Positions 22,367 to 36,149 of a stretch of DNA of 64,000 bases are shown piece by piece (positions within the stretch are counted from its first letter, which is position 1; every line of letters begins with the position of its first letter). Source of the stretch: Vitellaria paradoxa (taxonomy: Eukaryota > Streptophyta > Magnoliopsida > Ericales > Sapotaceae); contig CM034240.1 of assembly GCA_019916065.1 (NCBI GenBank), positions 41,551,180 to 41,615,179 on the forward strand, read 5' to 3'. The notes beneath the pieces were generated by a model. That model did no database searches. It was not told where the DNA came from and saw only the letters and a list, made by a program, of their open reading frames with translations. Both the position numbers and the translations under genes were made by a program.

Positions 22367-23775
22367 TAAGGTCTAACAGTTAAGAATTATTTTTTCTTTT
22401 ATTCAACAATTGAGATCATTTTTATATTTTTAACTTTCCATTTAATTCTTATTTTAGTAAACCTCACTATCATCTATCTGACAAAACAGTTCAAGCATTT
22501 AAATTTCATCATATTTTAACGGTAAAGATCATATATAAATAAAAATTACCAACTTAAATTTCACCTAATTATAACTTTTAAGAAGTTGAACCTTCCAAAT
22601 TAAAGTACTGCAATTTGTATTTTTTTATAATAGTTATCAAAAATTAATTGGAGAGAGAGAGACCAAAATACATGCAGTAATTGCTAGAGTCTTCGTTTTT
22701 TTATTTGAACTTTTTGTCTAAAATTTTAACTATATAAAAAACTTAATACTAATTTTGTTCATAATGCTATAGGCACAAACTATTGCTAGTACACATATAT
22801 TAAATAATAATTTATAAAATAAAAAGCACGCCGTGTTAAGAAATTAAATATGTAAGATTGATAGAAAACACGTTAAATGTACCATTTTTAAGGTTTTTTT
22901 ACATTCTATTAGTTCACAATTAATTCTCATTTGATATTACGTCAATCGAAAAAAAGAAAGGAAAAGAAAAAAGGAACAGTCAAGTCGGAGTTGTCCAAAA
23001 TTATAAATAAAATATATATATCTAATTTATAAATGAAATAAAGAGAGACATATAGAAAAAATTAAAAAAAAAAAACTTATAAAACTATGTTATGTTTGTA
23101 TATATATCTCTGTATAAAATTTTATATATATAATTTAATTTAATTATTTGACAAGATTAGAGTACGTTTGGAAACAATAATTGGTAGCTCTAATTATCAG
23201 CTACTACTTTTTTTACTTTTTTTTTTTAAATTATTAAATTCACGTTCTTACATTTTATACTCTTTTTAAACATTAAAGGTGAAAAAGTTAATTATTAAAA
23301 AATTATTTTTTGTCCTTTGCAGATATATATATATATATATATAATTAATTTTTTAGTAATTAATTTATAACTAACTAAAAAAAAAAGTTAATTTTTTTTC
23401 TTTTCAAACTCAACCTTTGGTTGTTAGATTGATTTAGTACTTAATCTCTGTAAGGTGTTTATAAATTAACGATTGAGATTAATCAATAATTGCTGACTCT
23501 AAACATTGTTCAACATTAAAAACATTGAGTCCTGCCACCCCACCTCTCCACTTTGTAAATCATGCCTTGGGCTTGCTTCATGAACGAGGTGTTAGCATGG
23601 TTCAGCTGTTTTTTTTTGTGAAGCTAGAATTTGATCCTCAGCGAGGAATGACAGTGAATTTGCCATTTTCATGATAGACGTGAGTTCCCTCTTACCAAGT
23701 GGAATACTTTTGTTTCTCCTTTGATGAGCTTTTAAATAATTAGTATTGTCGTAGTTTCTTGTAACAAACTTACTC

Positions 23776-24710
23776 GGCTGTTTGGTAACGTTATTATTTT
23801 TTTGTTTATATTTATTTGTTTATATTTTTTAATTTTTTTTTATCGTCGTTTTTTCTGAAATGAAAACTAAAATCACATTTAGAAAGACAATTTTGTTCAT
23901 AATTATTAATTTTTATTTTGATAAAATATTTTTTATTATGTCTACCAATAAGATAACTACCACCAATTTTCTATTTTCCAAAATAAGTGGCTAAGTGCTT
24001 GAGACTTCTCTAAAGAGAGTTGACTAGCAAAAAACAGTCTTTCAAAAATTAGTTAAATTTAATAAATATATTTCATATTAATTTAATTTAATTATATTAT
24101 TTATTAAAAATAATTGAATAAAATATAGTTATAATATCATTTAATCCAGTAAATATAATACATAATAAAAATAATTTAATTTAAAAAATTGAATAAAATA
24201 TATTTCATAATAATTTAAATAATTTAATTATGATATTTATTAAAAATAATTTAATAAAATATATGTAATGTTAGTTGAATTAATTAAATTAAATTAATTA
24301 TTAAATTTAAGTTGATTTATGTTAATTTAGTTAAATTATTTATTGAAAATAATTTAATAGAATATATTTTATTAAATTAGTTAATTTAATTTAGTAATTA
24401 ATTTAATTTAATTATTTATTAAAAATAAACTAATAAAATATATTACACATTAATATAGATAACTAAATTAATCTAATTATATTATTTATTAAAAATAATT
24501 TTAGTTTGGTAAAATATTTGAATAAAAAATTTATTTTAATATAAAGCAATAAAAATGGACAAAATATTAAAATTGACAAAATGTTTAGAGCAGAAAAAAA
24601 TGAAAACACTTTTTTATTTACGTTTTTCTATTTAAATTTTTATTTTTTTTGAAAAACAAAAAAATATAAACAAAAAAATAAAAAATAAAAACGCTTCCAA
24701 ATGAGAGCTC
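23776..24710. mobile_element. Large AT-rich MITE with internal repeats
   Basis: The left end has CTGTTTGGTAACGTTATTAT and TTTTTTTGTTTATATTT. The reversed right end has TCATTTGGAAGCGTTTTTAT and the same TTTTTTTGTTTATATTT. The interior (24090-24510) repeats TTATTTATTAAAAATAATTT five or six times at spacings of about 50-105 bp. No coding frame. Confidence 0.55.
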
Positions 24711-26906
24711 ATAAATGCATGTCTTTTCTTCATATTTATATATATACACGCACACTATTATGTAGGAAATATTAGGGCGTATTAGTGAAATTAAAAAATT
24801 AATGAAATTTCAATTTTAGTGAATTTTTTAGTTTGTGAAAATATTTTTTAATTTCTCATCAAATTTAAATATTAAATCAAATAAATTCAAAAAGTTACGC
24901 CTGATTAAGTAATTTTACAAATTTAAAATTTTTAACTATCACATTATTTTACTTTCATACCTTTAATCAAATTATACAAATAATTTTTTTATAATTTTTA
25001 TTTTATTTAAAAAATTATAATTTTGCATCTCTATAAATTAATGACTTCTCCTATTGAATTGCCTACTTCAATTTCAAACTTTATCAACATAATTAAATAA
25101 GGCGGTTGGCGATTCAACGAAATTAAGAAACAATAAATTATAAATAATAAAATTGTTCCACCTCTAACACATTAGATTTTCAGGTGAGATCAATTGATGG
25201 TAGATTAGAGAGATAAAATTAGATTGTGTATCTGATGATTAATTTCATAAGTTCAGTATTTGTTTTTTTTTTCCAAGTTCGATTATATATTCCCATCTCT
25301 AAATTTGATTCTTTTTAAAATTCTGAAGTCTAACATTAATTCGATCAAATTACATTTTTTTCTCATTTTATATTTGACTAATTGAACACCCAAAAATTAA
25401 TTCCGCACAAATTAATTCATTATTACATCAATAACATATATTATTTTGTTTTATTATTTATTCCTCATTATTTTATTTTCCATTTTAATATAATCCTAAT
25501 TAAACAAGGTCTCTCCCATTATTCTAAACCCTGATCAATCGTAGCCTAACAGTATTAGTGGATGACTTTAAATCATCAAATCAAGGAATTAATTATGATA
25601 GAATTAGGTGATAATAATTTTTTGTGAACAAAGTCAACGATGACAAGGGAGGGGATATGAGTGAATGCATGGCCTTCGTGGAACGAAGCACCAACATTCT
25701 TGCAAGTATAGAGACAAAAATTCTTCACAAGTTTAGAAATTAATTTAGATGTGTGCAAATTAGATCAAACAAATTGAATTGAAAAAAAAAAATATATATA
25801 TATATAGAAACAAAGATTCAAATATTGACATTACTTAGTTATATTACTTTGGAATAGTAAAATCAAGATTGTCAAATTAAAATTTAATAATTCAAATACA
25901 TTTACATATTTTTAATTAAAAAAATATGAACACATTTGTACGATTAGAACGACCTCCTTCACAACTATAAAAGAGAATGTCAACCTCTTCTTTTTCTAAA
26001 AACAAACCCGGCCCTCTTTTAATAACAGATTAGTTATAATATTTTTATTTATAGCTGACTCATTCTCATACATACTTGTCTATTTATATTCTTAATTCTA
26101 CCACTAGATGATCAGCTTTCTTGCACGACCACAGATTAGTTGTCAACAAAATTCTGGTTGGTTTATTCTGATCGCTAATGTGACATAAACAATGGGAGAA
26201 ATTTTTTCTTAATTATTCCCAACTAAATTGTCTGGAATTGTTTAGCCAAAGTGAAAGATTACTGGTTGAGAAAACCAAGAATGGTTTCCATACATTACTC
26301 AATGAAAAAGCACGTAGAAGAAAAATTATTTGCCGAAAATTTGGACTTTAAAAACCTGCGGGGCTACACGATCAATATTCTCACAAGAATCTCACATGGC
26401 TCTCCTCCTCAACACCAATCAACCAAGAAAGTCAAACCAGAATTTGCTGTTGAAGGAGAGAGTTCTATTTACGAGTAGTTCGATTAATTGAAACTACGAG
26501 GACATTATTTTAGTCTAAAATATAATAAATTAAAATAAATTATTCGATTATATTAAAATACTGCTCTTTTATTAAATCAAAACTACAGCATTATTTTGAT
26601 AAAAAAATATTATAAATATATGTACATATTATTTTAAAAAACAAAGCTTTTGAGTTGAACATTTTTATCCTCGCACTAGATTTGAAACGAATTGTAAATT
26701 AAATTCAAATTCAACTCACTACAATTACAAATATTCCAGCGCTTCTTCTCTTTTTTTATTTTTTGGAGTAAAGTTGAAGAAACCGATGGCAAATAGGATA
26801 GGTTGGTGACCACACCCCCAATAAGTGAGTGCTTCGGCGTGCAAATGACAAAATCACGTGGCATGGGTGTAAGTTAAAACTGAAGATCTATAATTTACAT
26901 CATTTA
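24711..26906. other. Gene-free AT-rich DNA
   Basis: Only one frame stands out: 26248-26478 on the plus strand, 75-76 codons, with less biased composition than its surroundings. I do not recognise it and see no matching neighbouring exon. The rest is AT-rich and non-coding. Confidence 0.4.
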
Positions 26907-27074
26907 GGGCCCGTTTGGCGTGCTATAATTTACTGAAAATCTCTGAAAATCTCTATAAATCTCTGTTAACTTTATATCACATCAACTTTTTTCTCTCACT
27001 ACACGCATTACGAACTCTCCCCAAACCACAATTTATCTCAATTTATCTCATTTTTTCTTACTCCAAACAAACCC
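26907..27074 (+). mobile_element. Tourist-like MITE, 168-bp family, copy 2
   Basis: Flanked by TTA at 26904-26906 and 27075-27077. The ends are GGGCCCGTTTGGCG and, reversed, GGGTTTGTTTGGAG. The body CTCTATAAATCTCTGTTAAC and CACGCATTACGAACTC matches the copies at 10344 and 60615. Confidence 0.8.
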
Positions 27075-27077
27075 TTA

Positions 27078-29050
27078 TTATGATGTGAATTTTGAGAGTG
27101 ACTCAAAATACTCATTGAGAAGGACACGTAATAATAGTGACAAATCTTCTTTGACTAACTTAACCCAAGAAGTTAAGGTGGTACGGCTTTGGCTTGGGAG
27201 TTAAAAGGGGACTTATCACAACTGCATCAATGAATAGTTAAATTATTTAGTAAATAATGTATATTTTAAATTTAGCTAATAATTTTTTTTTCAAGTTAAA
27301 CTAATGTTAGACATTTTACTAATTGTTTATTAAAAAATTAATTTTTTAAAATTGTAGCCCATTGTCTTCTTCAATATAAATGCCGTTATCTTCTTCAACA
27401 AATAATAAATAATTGTTTAACTTGTGAACAATAACTCGGTAAAAATGAAAAGTTACTATAGCAGGAGCGAAAATAACTGTGACTTTTGAGAGTCTAGTGC
27501 AGATAATTTTCTCCATATTTGCTAGCAAAAATAAATAAAATACTTATTTACCTATTCTGCTGCACATGCTCTAAGTTTTCTAGTTCGAACCTCCTCTTTA
27601 TCAATTCTAGAGTTTAGTTTTTTGGGTACAAAGTGCGGTAAAGTTAGTAGGATGGGTCTATTTAATTGAACGAATCATATTCAATTCTTAGATGTAGGTC
27701 TTAATCTTCGTCACAGTACGAGTCCGCGACTTACCCTTACACATGTTAAGAGGCCAATGTGTGCGACACAAATTAAGAGAAATTTACTCGGTTAGAGAAT
27801 GAATCTATCGAAGTCAAATCTTATTTTTTTTCTTTGACTGTCTTGTTTGTAGAAGGTGTTTGGTAATTCGAATAATATCCAAAATTATAAAAAGTTATCA
27901 ATTTCAAATTTTGCTACATATTACTTTTATATTTATTTTTTATATTTTTATTATAATTTTTTACCATTCAAACACTCCCTAAATAATTAATAGTGATATA
28001 TATATATATATAGATTAAAGATAATTTGATGTTTATAATAATATATCAACATACTTATAAAAAAAAAAAACTTAACAAAAAAAAATATATCAACATAAAT
28101 GTTATTATCACGTTATTTTAATAATATTAAAAAAATTCTATACCGCGGTTGAATCGTCGGCCGTTAGTTAGCGGGTTGCATGTGATTAAGCGCGCTTTGC
28201 GGACAACGGTTTTAATCATCAAATAGATTATAATAGTTGTAATCCAATTAGGTCTATGTTCTGCTGCTTGTCTGCCACATGGTTTGATCATCCATGCCAA
28301 TGACTATGACAGTGACACTGGGACGTATAATCAATTGCTGTTTCTCGGAGCTCTATAAAATTTAATAAATTTTTATAAAATTTAAATTTTTTACTTAACG
28401 TTTGAATTCCGCCTGTGTAATTTTTACAAATTTATATTAATTTTTATAACGCTAACACTCATGATGGTTCCGTCTAAGATGACAAAAAACTTTGAAAAAT
28501 ATTAAAAAATACTGAAAAACTTTAAAAATTTAAAACTTTAAAAAATATTTACTTTTTATCGTACTGTACGAATTACGAATTCATAAATTATCACATTTTA
28601 TCTCTTTTTCTTCACTCCAAACACACACAATATAAAATAGATTGTTGGGTTTTTTTTGGTCATGTGTGGACTCGTATTTAATCATCCGGGTCGTTGGCGG
28701 TGGAGCGTAGCCCGCAGCCCTTTCTTGATGGGCCGGTGCGGAAAATGGGTTGGGATGGAATGGTTTCCCGCATTACCCTTGCAGGTATTTCTAAGGAAAT
28801 TTCTGCAACACAGATTCCATATTCAGGAAACAAGGTGCATAAATCAACCGTGCTGCAATGTGAACCATTTGAAATTTCTTTTCCCTCCATGTTCAATAAA
28901 GTTAAATTCTCAACTTTCTTTGCTTTGTCGCTTTGTTGAACAAATTTGAATTGTACCTTTTGAATGTATGCGTAGCTTTTCTACTGTTAAATGCAGAGTG
29001 CAACGTGCACTTGCGGGTATCAATGCACCCACAACTGAGATCATATCAAG
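27078..29050. other. Gene-free DNA with minor repeats
   Basis: Contains a small GTTTGG-ended element at about 27852-27978 and a degenerate one at about 28480-28625. A GC-richer block at 28680-28900 is open in three frames but matches nothing I recognise. Confidence 0.4.
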
Positions 29051-29059
29051 GCGGAGTTA

Positions 29060-29951
29060 AATTTTTTTTTTTTTTATGAATTATGACTAAGTATTAAATT
29101 AGATTAGAAATTTTCCTTATCCTAAGTTATAGGTTAGGCATTAAATTAGGTTTTGATTTGGTATTAAATTGAATTATAAATAATTAAGTTAAAATATTAT
29201 ATACTATTAATATTAAAAAAATTTAAACCAACATTGTCTTGCCCCTAATTTAATTGTCCGATATGGATGGTATGAAAATGTGAGAATTAAAATAAATAAA
29301 TAAAATCTAATCAAATTTCAATTCACATTGAGTTATAATCATCAATATATCTAAAATCATTACTCATTCCCGTGTAAAACAATATTTGACTATGTCACCA
29401 TCAGTTTATCAATAACATAATCCACCTTAACTCCATTTCCAATAATAGCACTCAAGGTCAACTTAGTTAGAATAATACTATAATAATATTTATATATCAC
29501 CATATCATAATGTTGTTAATATAAGAATCGAACCATCCTCTAAGTCACACAATTTATAATACCAATAATTCAATTCTCAATTTAGAAGAACAAATACTAT
29601 CATTATTATTCACAATTAAGACCGGACTTAAGTTACTCAAGCTTATGCTGTTTACGTATTCCACTTCATAAATCAAGTCACTGTAGTTCTTAAATTTATA
29701 TCTTTTATTTCATAACAAAACTCATATTCAACTAGATAGACCATAGATCTCATCAATCAATGTCACAGTCGCATTATATTAACATCTCAATATAAAAGAA
29801 TGTAAATGCAATCTCATTCAATGAGATCTAATGGAATGCAATGTTAATGCATACTTTAGTCTCCATTTGGCTCCGACCTTATCGTGGGACGGGTGATACT
29901 TAGCACAGGACGCAGGGTTACCAACCGTACCGTTTATACTCACAGCAAATG

Positions 29952-29982
<31 letters not shown>

Positions 29983-31400
29983 CAAGTGGGGAATCGTGTT
30001 ACACCTCCACTAGTGTAAGACTCATGAAAATCGTGTTATATCTCCTGACTCTTCTACTAAGAAACCATGTTACACTTCTAGTTAGGTATCTGCTTGATTC
30101 AAGCAGAATTTAGCTACAATCTGGAGAAAATCTCATAACTATATTTCATAATTAATGTCCCAAATCCAAATGACTAAGCTTTAGTCATATATATATCGAC
30201 TGGAGATCATTTGTATTTTCAAATTCTTATTTTATCAATTTCTCAAATCATGAATCTCGTCTATACATATAACCCGTGTTTTGGCACATCACAATATAAA
30301 TGTAGCATTTTTGACCAATCACTAGTCAAACATAAACAAAATGATGCAACTCCAGCTCTATGCACATTTATATGCTCAATCATGTAAATAAATATCATCT
30401 CAATATAAAAATACATTCTCATTAGGCTTGATGATAATTTGAGATTCATTTAATATTTTAAAATCAACCATGAATGAGTTTAGGCACAAAATAAGAGTTT
30501 TGAAACCAAAATTTTACATTTTCTAAGCATTCTGCATAGCGCCGTCTGAACGTCAAATCTATCGTCCAGATGCTAAAGCCCAGAACCTAATTTCTGGGTT
30601 CATTTTCAACGAATCCCGACTCTAAAATATTCTCAAATCATCCATTCAAATCTCAATCTCAACAACAAATCATATATGAACACTTGAATACTTAAACCAC
30701 TTGTTTCTACAATATTTAATCCAAGAATAGCTCAACATATGCAAGATCTTTGCACATATATGCATATACATACACACATTCATATATACATATATATACA
30801 TAAATCTCATGACATTCAACCAAATCAAGCATATATATATGTCAAAATCATCCTAACAACGTCTAGAATATGAATATAGATCCTACCTACCTCAAATCTA
30901 AAGAGAAAAGAAGAAATGAGAAGATTAGAGTTGTGGCTTCTAAATTTTCAGCAGCGATTTTTCCCTCCTCAAGTGAAATCACATGAAATGAACGTCACCA
31001 CGACGTTCATGGCATCTAATACTCTCCCGATCTGCTGGCCTTACTTCTCAGAAGCTACTTTCTCTCTCTACCCTCTCTCTCTCTTTTCTCTTTTTCCTCT
31101 CGTTCTCTCCTCCTAAAACGGCCAAGGGCCAAAAGAAATAAAAGAAAAAGGAAAATAAGGAAGAAAAGAAAGGGTGAGTCTTTGGTCCAATTATTCAATT
31201 CAATATTAATTCAGGTCACACCCGATTAGAAAAAAAAATAAATCAACTCAATCCCATAATAATTATTTTATTAGCTTAAAATAACACATAAATAGCTAAA
31301 AATAAATACCGAATATTTTAAATATTTATCTAGGTTATAGCCCAGCCTAATTTATACACACACCTTCAGCCATAGATCATATAAAATGTCAAATGATTGA
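29060..31400 (-). repeat. Possible old LTR-type repeat, no coding content
   Basis: The block differs in composition from its flanks, lacks long frames and contains phrases typical of large plant LTRs. On the minus strand these are CTGTGAGTATAAACGGTACG, GGTTGGTAACCCTGCG and, at 30900-31130, a GA-rich leader-like stretch. I could not find matching termini or target duplications, so this is a tentative assignment. A (TA)n microsatellite lies at 29949-29972. Confidence 0.3.
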
Positions 31401-31435
31401 TACTGGTAAGTGATTGATTAAAAGAAATATGTGTT

Positions 31436-31600
31436 TAACCTTAAAGGTATAATTCAACCGATAAAATTTTAGATTTATTTTTCGGTGACCACTAATTCAA
31501 ATCTTCTCAAAACTACTGTCTACCAACTTAAGAATTTTAAGCTCTCAAAAATTAATTAAAATGCATACGAATTGGTAAGTCTAGATTGATGAGTCAACCA
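31436..31600 (+). mobile_element. SINE-like repeat
   Basis: A-box-like GTATAATTCAACCGATAAAA is followed by B-box-like GACCACTAATTCAAATCTTC, then a family tail with CAACTTAAGAATTTTAAG and AAAAATTAATTAAAATG. This is the same order as in the 63.4-kb copy. Confidence 0.5.
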
Positions 31601-31609
31601 AAGAATCAG

Positions 31610-32525
31610 TTTTTGGATGAAATTCAACCAGTGATAAAGTAATATCAGAGTAGTCCAAGTGGGCGGAGTAATCCAACCCTCATAACGTGGGCACTGCAAA
31701 CTCGAATTTTACGTTGACAATTGAGTGAGATGGTCCTAAACATATAATTACGGGTCCATAAACCACGCGAGCCGGAAGCTGACAGCACAGATTACTGTAG
31801 GTTGGTTGCCTATAGGAGTATATCTTTTCATCATGTGTGCATGTGAAACCGGGGCGGCGACAGAGTTTCGGGCTCTCTTTCTTGGCCTGCAGAGGCACGA
31901 TGGAAAAGGTCTTGAATGTTGATGCAACTTTGTCAAAGATTTATTAGCTGAAACTTGCTACGTGCTAGCCCTGGTCTCTGAATCTGACAGCTCCGTGAAA
32001 AGAAGATCAATGGCATGTGCTTTCCCCTTTTTGGTCCCATCAAAATCCCTAATTTTCCTTCTCTTCTGTTTAATGCAAAATGGGGGAGGGCCCACCCAGA
32101 GCCAAAATGTTGGAGGGTGCATTGAATAGTTTATTGTAATTTTCGCAGGTAATGTGGGTAGTGATTAAAGAGCATATATCCACTATCCAATGGTTGAAAT
32201 TATGGGTTGGAGAATGTAATGTGGTCCTTGAGAAACTTCACTCTGAGAGGGACAAAAAGTGAAGTTGCTATTTGGCTTGATCTATTTATTAGTACCAGAT
32301 TCCCACATTTTAATTATATGTAAAAAAAAAAAAATCGCTTGCATGAAGCCCGTTGATGGCTCCCTGATTCTCGAGTTTTATTCCTTACCATTCAATTCAT
32401 TCAGTTATAGCACAACTTCTCTAGTCACTGATCAGTTCTTGGAGCTTTACATTTTGTCCTGACGAGGGTTTTGTGTGTTTCCTTTGTCAATTTGTTCTTA
32501 GCACAAATTACAATCATATACATAT
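31610..32525. other. Gene-free stretch of mixed composition
   Basis: 31680-32260 is less AT-rich than its surroundings but has stops in every frame and no recognisable exon. It could hold a non-coding transcript or a relic; the sequence does not decide. Confidence 0.35.
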
Positions 32526-32530
32526 AAACA

Positions 32531-32611
32531 CTTTTTTGATAAGTAAGCCGGGCTCGAACCGGATGGTGAGTAGATAAAGAATAAAATTCAACTATTAAGC
32601 TAAGCACCTCA
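32531..32611 (-). mobile_element. tRNA-derived SINE fragment with a clear B box
   Basis: On the minus strand GTGCTTAGCTTAATAGTTGA (A-box-like) is followed by a near-canonical B box GGTTCGAGCCC, then TTACTTATCAAAAAAG. It is too irregular to fold as a tRNA gene. ATAAACAC lies on both sides, but a (TA)n tract at 32616-32641 blurs the duplication. Confidence 0.55.
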
Positions 32612-32649
32612 CTTCATATATATATATATATATATATATATAAACACAG

Positions 32650-33093
32650 TTTATAAGTGATTTGATGTGATGAAAATCATTAAAAATTTTTAAAATTTTT
32701 TTAACACATCTCTCACTTTCCATATTTTATGAAATTTTCATAAATTTAAATATATTTACATATTTTAACAATTTTTTATAAATCTCAATAAATTTTTTAC
32801 AAATTTTAATAATATTTTACAAACTCAATAATTTTTCTATAAATCACAAGAATTTTCAATGACTTTTCAAAACAACCATTCAGATGATTTTTTCTCCCCA
32901 AAAAAATTTGACGCAAAAGTAAAAAAATTTTATTATTTATTTTTGAAAAACGTGTTGGATGACGCAAAAGTAAAAAAATTTTATTATTTATTTTTGAAAA
33001 ACGTGTTGGATGACTGTACACCAAACACTAAAAAAATTACTCAAATTACAATTTTATTATTTTTTATTATTTTCGTGGCTCCAAACAATCCTT
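32650..33093. mobile_element. MITE-like element with a 51-bp internal duplication
   Basis: Related to the element at 60139-60482 (shared AACCATTCAGATGATTTTT and an ACTCAAATTACAATTTT-like end). GACGCAAAAGTAAAAAAATT and the next 31 bases occur twice head to tail, at 32910 and 32961. Confidence 0.55.
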
Positions 33094-33461
33094 ATATAAT
33101 CAAAAATTATACGAGAGAGAGAGAAAGAGAGACAGAAAGACTGAGAGAGGCGCTTAACTTAAGCTAGGTAGATAATCATGTATATATATCAACACTTCTG
33201 CACTTGTGTTCTCTGAGAGTCCCTAGTGGGTTCTCTGAGTTACAGGCGGAGGTTGTATTTGACATTCAATTAAGAAAAAATAAAGAAAAAAGAAAAAATA
33301 CAAACGGAGGGAAGAAAAAGCTAGCCCTAAGAAAAGTAGTCTAAATTTTCCTCCCTGACTCGTAGTCTAAATTAATTTTCCATTCTTTTTTTCTTTTTCC
33401 CCATGTGATGGGGAGGGAAATCGAAGCTTCATGAAAAGGACAAACCAAGCTGTCTAAATCT

Positions 33462-35963
33462 TCAGCAGCTCGAGCCCTTCCTGCAATTAAGAGCACCGGC
33501 ACCCATCGTGATGGTGCCGACAAGAGAGGACGATCTTGCCCCCAAGCTCGAAGCCCTCGCGTAGCTAGACGAAGATTCCGCACCCGACGGCGTGAAATAC
33601 GCGCCGTTCAACATCAGGTCGCCCTCCGACCTCCAATTCCAGCTCTTCCATTCAGTCTCCGGTGCATCCTCATGTTTGGTCACCTAAATTTAAAAAAACA
33701 ATAATTAATTAATGACATGCACGTAAATTTTGATTGAAAAGGGGGCTAAATTAAAGTTGAATATTCTGAGAGAGTTCGCTCACCTCCTTGCGAAATCTGT
33801 CGTCGGGAGCAAGGAATCTGTTGCCTTGGCTATTGATGGTGGGCGATGCGCTCCCTCCAATGGCATACATTTCCCAGTGGGTGTAATCATTATTCACCAC
33901 GTGGAAATATCCATGCCTGCATCTGCGGTTACCCCCACAAAATTATACGCTAGTAAATCAAATTTATGAAATTATTTAATTAATAACAATAAATTTCTTA
34001 AAATTAAAAAAAATAAATATATATATGAGAGTGCACCTTTCATATTTTTTTATTATATAGAATTTTTTTCGATAAATATTGATATAACTGTCAGTTGCCA
34101 CATCACCAACTATTGATTTCGACCAGAGGAACACATTTAGGAGTATTTGAAGCTCAAAAAAAAAAAAAGAAAAACCACTTAAAAACCAAACTTCAATTTT
34201 TATCACTCTTTTATTTTTTTTAATCAAATTTCGTTACTCTATCATTTTCCACTAACTTTCAATTTTTTTTTATAAATCAAATATCACCTTTTATTAACAA
34301 TTAAAATTAAAACTGAACAAAAATATTTATATTCTTTTATTAATTTTTCTCACTTTATAATCTATTAATTTTCCACACTCTACAATAGTTAATGTGGAAT
34401 AAAGGAGCTAACGAAGGAATGCAATTACTATTTTCCGTCAAAAATCCTTACTAAGATCAAAACTGTGGGCCCACAAATCCTCTTTCTTTTTTAAGAAACA
34501 ACAAAAGACGCTGTGTTCAAAATTTTCTTTTTTCCCTTTTAGCCTTTTGATTTATTTATTTATTTATTTTTTTACCTCGGAATCCTTTGAACGAGGCCTT
34601 CCCCAAAGTGGTTGAAGGCAACGGTGACCTGCATGTCCTTGTCTCGAGTGAAGGAATCGCTGTGCCCAAGAAGCATGACCTTGTCATGGTGGGTCATATA
34701 GTTGTTCGAGATGGTGATCGCCGTCGACCCTTGGATTGCATCAATCAGCCCATCGTGGCAGTTCGACAGCGAGCAGTGGTCCACCCACACGTGCGACCCA
34801 CCAAATATCGACACCCCATCGCCGTCCGACACCGTCCTCCACCCGTAGTGCCGCGGGGAGCTCCGGACCATAGCATTCCCCCCTTGCGTACAATCGTGAA
34901 TATTAATCCCGTGGATAATGATGTTGGTCACGAACTGTATGGTGATGCAGGGGCCTCCGGCGATGTGGACGCTGGCTCCCCTGCCGTCGATGGTCTTGAA
35001 GGAGTTCATGATCAGCTCCTCCTTCAGCTTGATCACCATGTCGCGCGCGAAGACGATCCACAGCGGCTCGTCTTGGACGACGGCGTGCCGGAGAGTCCCC
35101 GGCTTGGGGTTGACGGGGTCGTCGTCGCCGGAGTCCGTCACCACGTAAATCTTGCCATCTCGGCCGCCAATGGCGTTCTTTCCGAAGCCGATGGCGCAGT
35201 CGGCCAGCCGCTGGCGGTTCTTCTCCCAGTCGGGGTCGCACCGCCAGCAGTCGTCGATGGGGTTGCCGGTCCCACAAGAGAGATACCCCAGTCTCCTCCT
35301 CGATGCATTGATGCTCCTGAAATGACAAAATTGCTAACGCATTGAAGGAAAAGAGTAATCTACATAATTAATTTAAAATATATATATATATATATAACCA
35401 AAGAAAAAAGTTACTAAAATTACGTGAAATGCTTGTGTACCACTCACTCTAAAATATACATAACTCTAGTACAAAATTATTATTGTTTTTTGATAAAAAT
35501 GTAATAATTCAAAAATATTTTTATGTAAGTATTTTTTATTATGCAATTTCAAGTTTATAACCAAAATCGTGTCACATCAATTACGCATTACATTTATCAT
35601 GTAATTAATATAATTTTTATGTCACATCTGTCGTACAATTAATATTTATAACTAAAATCCTGTCACGTCAATTAGACATTACACTTATAGTTGACGTAAC
35701 ACAATTTTAATCAAGCACAACTCAACTGCATATAATATTTGCAAAATGTAAATACATATATACAGAGAAAGAGATTATAACATTGCTCCTACATTAATGG
35801 AGGAGCATGGGAATGTAGCTAGTTAATTTGGTGATTTTTACCTGTGGACTTCTTGTACTACAAGTTCAGGGTCTTGAACAGGGGAGGAGGAAATGAGGGT
35901 TGGGGCTAAGAGAGTGAGGAGGAAGAAGAGGAGAGAGAGGATTGGAGGACTGGCCATTCGCAT
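33462..35963 (-). CDS. Secreted pectate lyase (polysaccharide lyase family 1)
   Basis: Four exons on the minus strand, 35963-35842, 35316-34576, 33922-33784 and 33683-33462, all GT..AG, encode 407 aa. Residues 1-27 form a signal peptide with a Leu/Phe core, so the enzyme is exported to the wall, where it cleaves de-esterified homogalacturonan by calcium-dependent beta-elimination. The mature part has the plant N-terminal segment ([18 protein letters not shown], residues 54-71). It also has the parallel beta-helix signature [20 protein letters not shown] (residues 218-237), with calcium-site Asp residues, and [12 protein letters not shown]. The conserved [19 protein letters not shown] (283-301) carries the likely catalytic Arg285. 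The C-terminal [21 protein letters not shown] completes the family layout, and length is normal. A second ATG lies two codons in (35957) and could also serve. Which of the many plant PLL subgroups it belongs to is not resolved. Confidence 0.95.
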
Positions 35964-36063
35964 GCCTCTCTTTTCTTTCTCTGTGGGGGCAGTGAGAGAA
36001 AGAAAAGTAGAGAGAAAGAGAGGAGGGGGTGTGTATGATCAGAGAAGGGAAGTAAAGATGGGG

Positions 36064-36071
36064 TATATATA
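36064..36071 (-). promoter_or_regulatory. TATA-like element of the pectate lyase gene
   Basis: TATATATA on the minus strand, about 100 bp upstream of the ATG, followed by a CT-rich leader (about 35970-36055). The spacing suits a plant core promoter. Confidence 0.45.
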
Positions 36072-36149
36072 AAGAGAAAGAGGTAGCCGGGTGGCAAGGC
36101 GTGATAAACTAAACATGTGGGGTCCAATCTGCTTCGTGATTACTGGTTT

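Noticed and set aside
26248..26478. Small gene of 75-76 codons
   Set aside because: Composition is plausible, but there is no homology, no promoter and no neighbouring exon that I can see.
28656..28949. Protein-coding gene in the GC-richer block
   Set aside because: Three overlapping frames on both strands, none with recognisable motifs or splice context.
32540..32611. A tRNA gene on the minus strand
   Set aside because: The B box is good, but the cloverleaf arms do not pair and an A-rich tail follows, so a SINE fits better.
34903..35328. 141-codon minus-strand frame in the same exon
   Set aside because: Other-frame shadow of pectate lyase exon 2; Arg/Pro-rich with no domain.
34587..35345. 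252-codon plus-strand frame over the pectate lyase
   Set aside because: Antisense shadow of the GC-rich exon 2; the minus strand carries full pectate lyase motifs.
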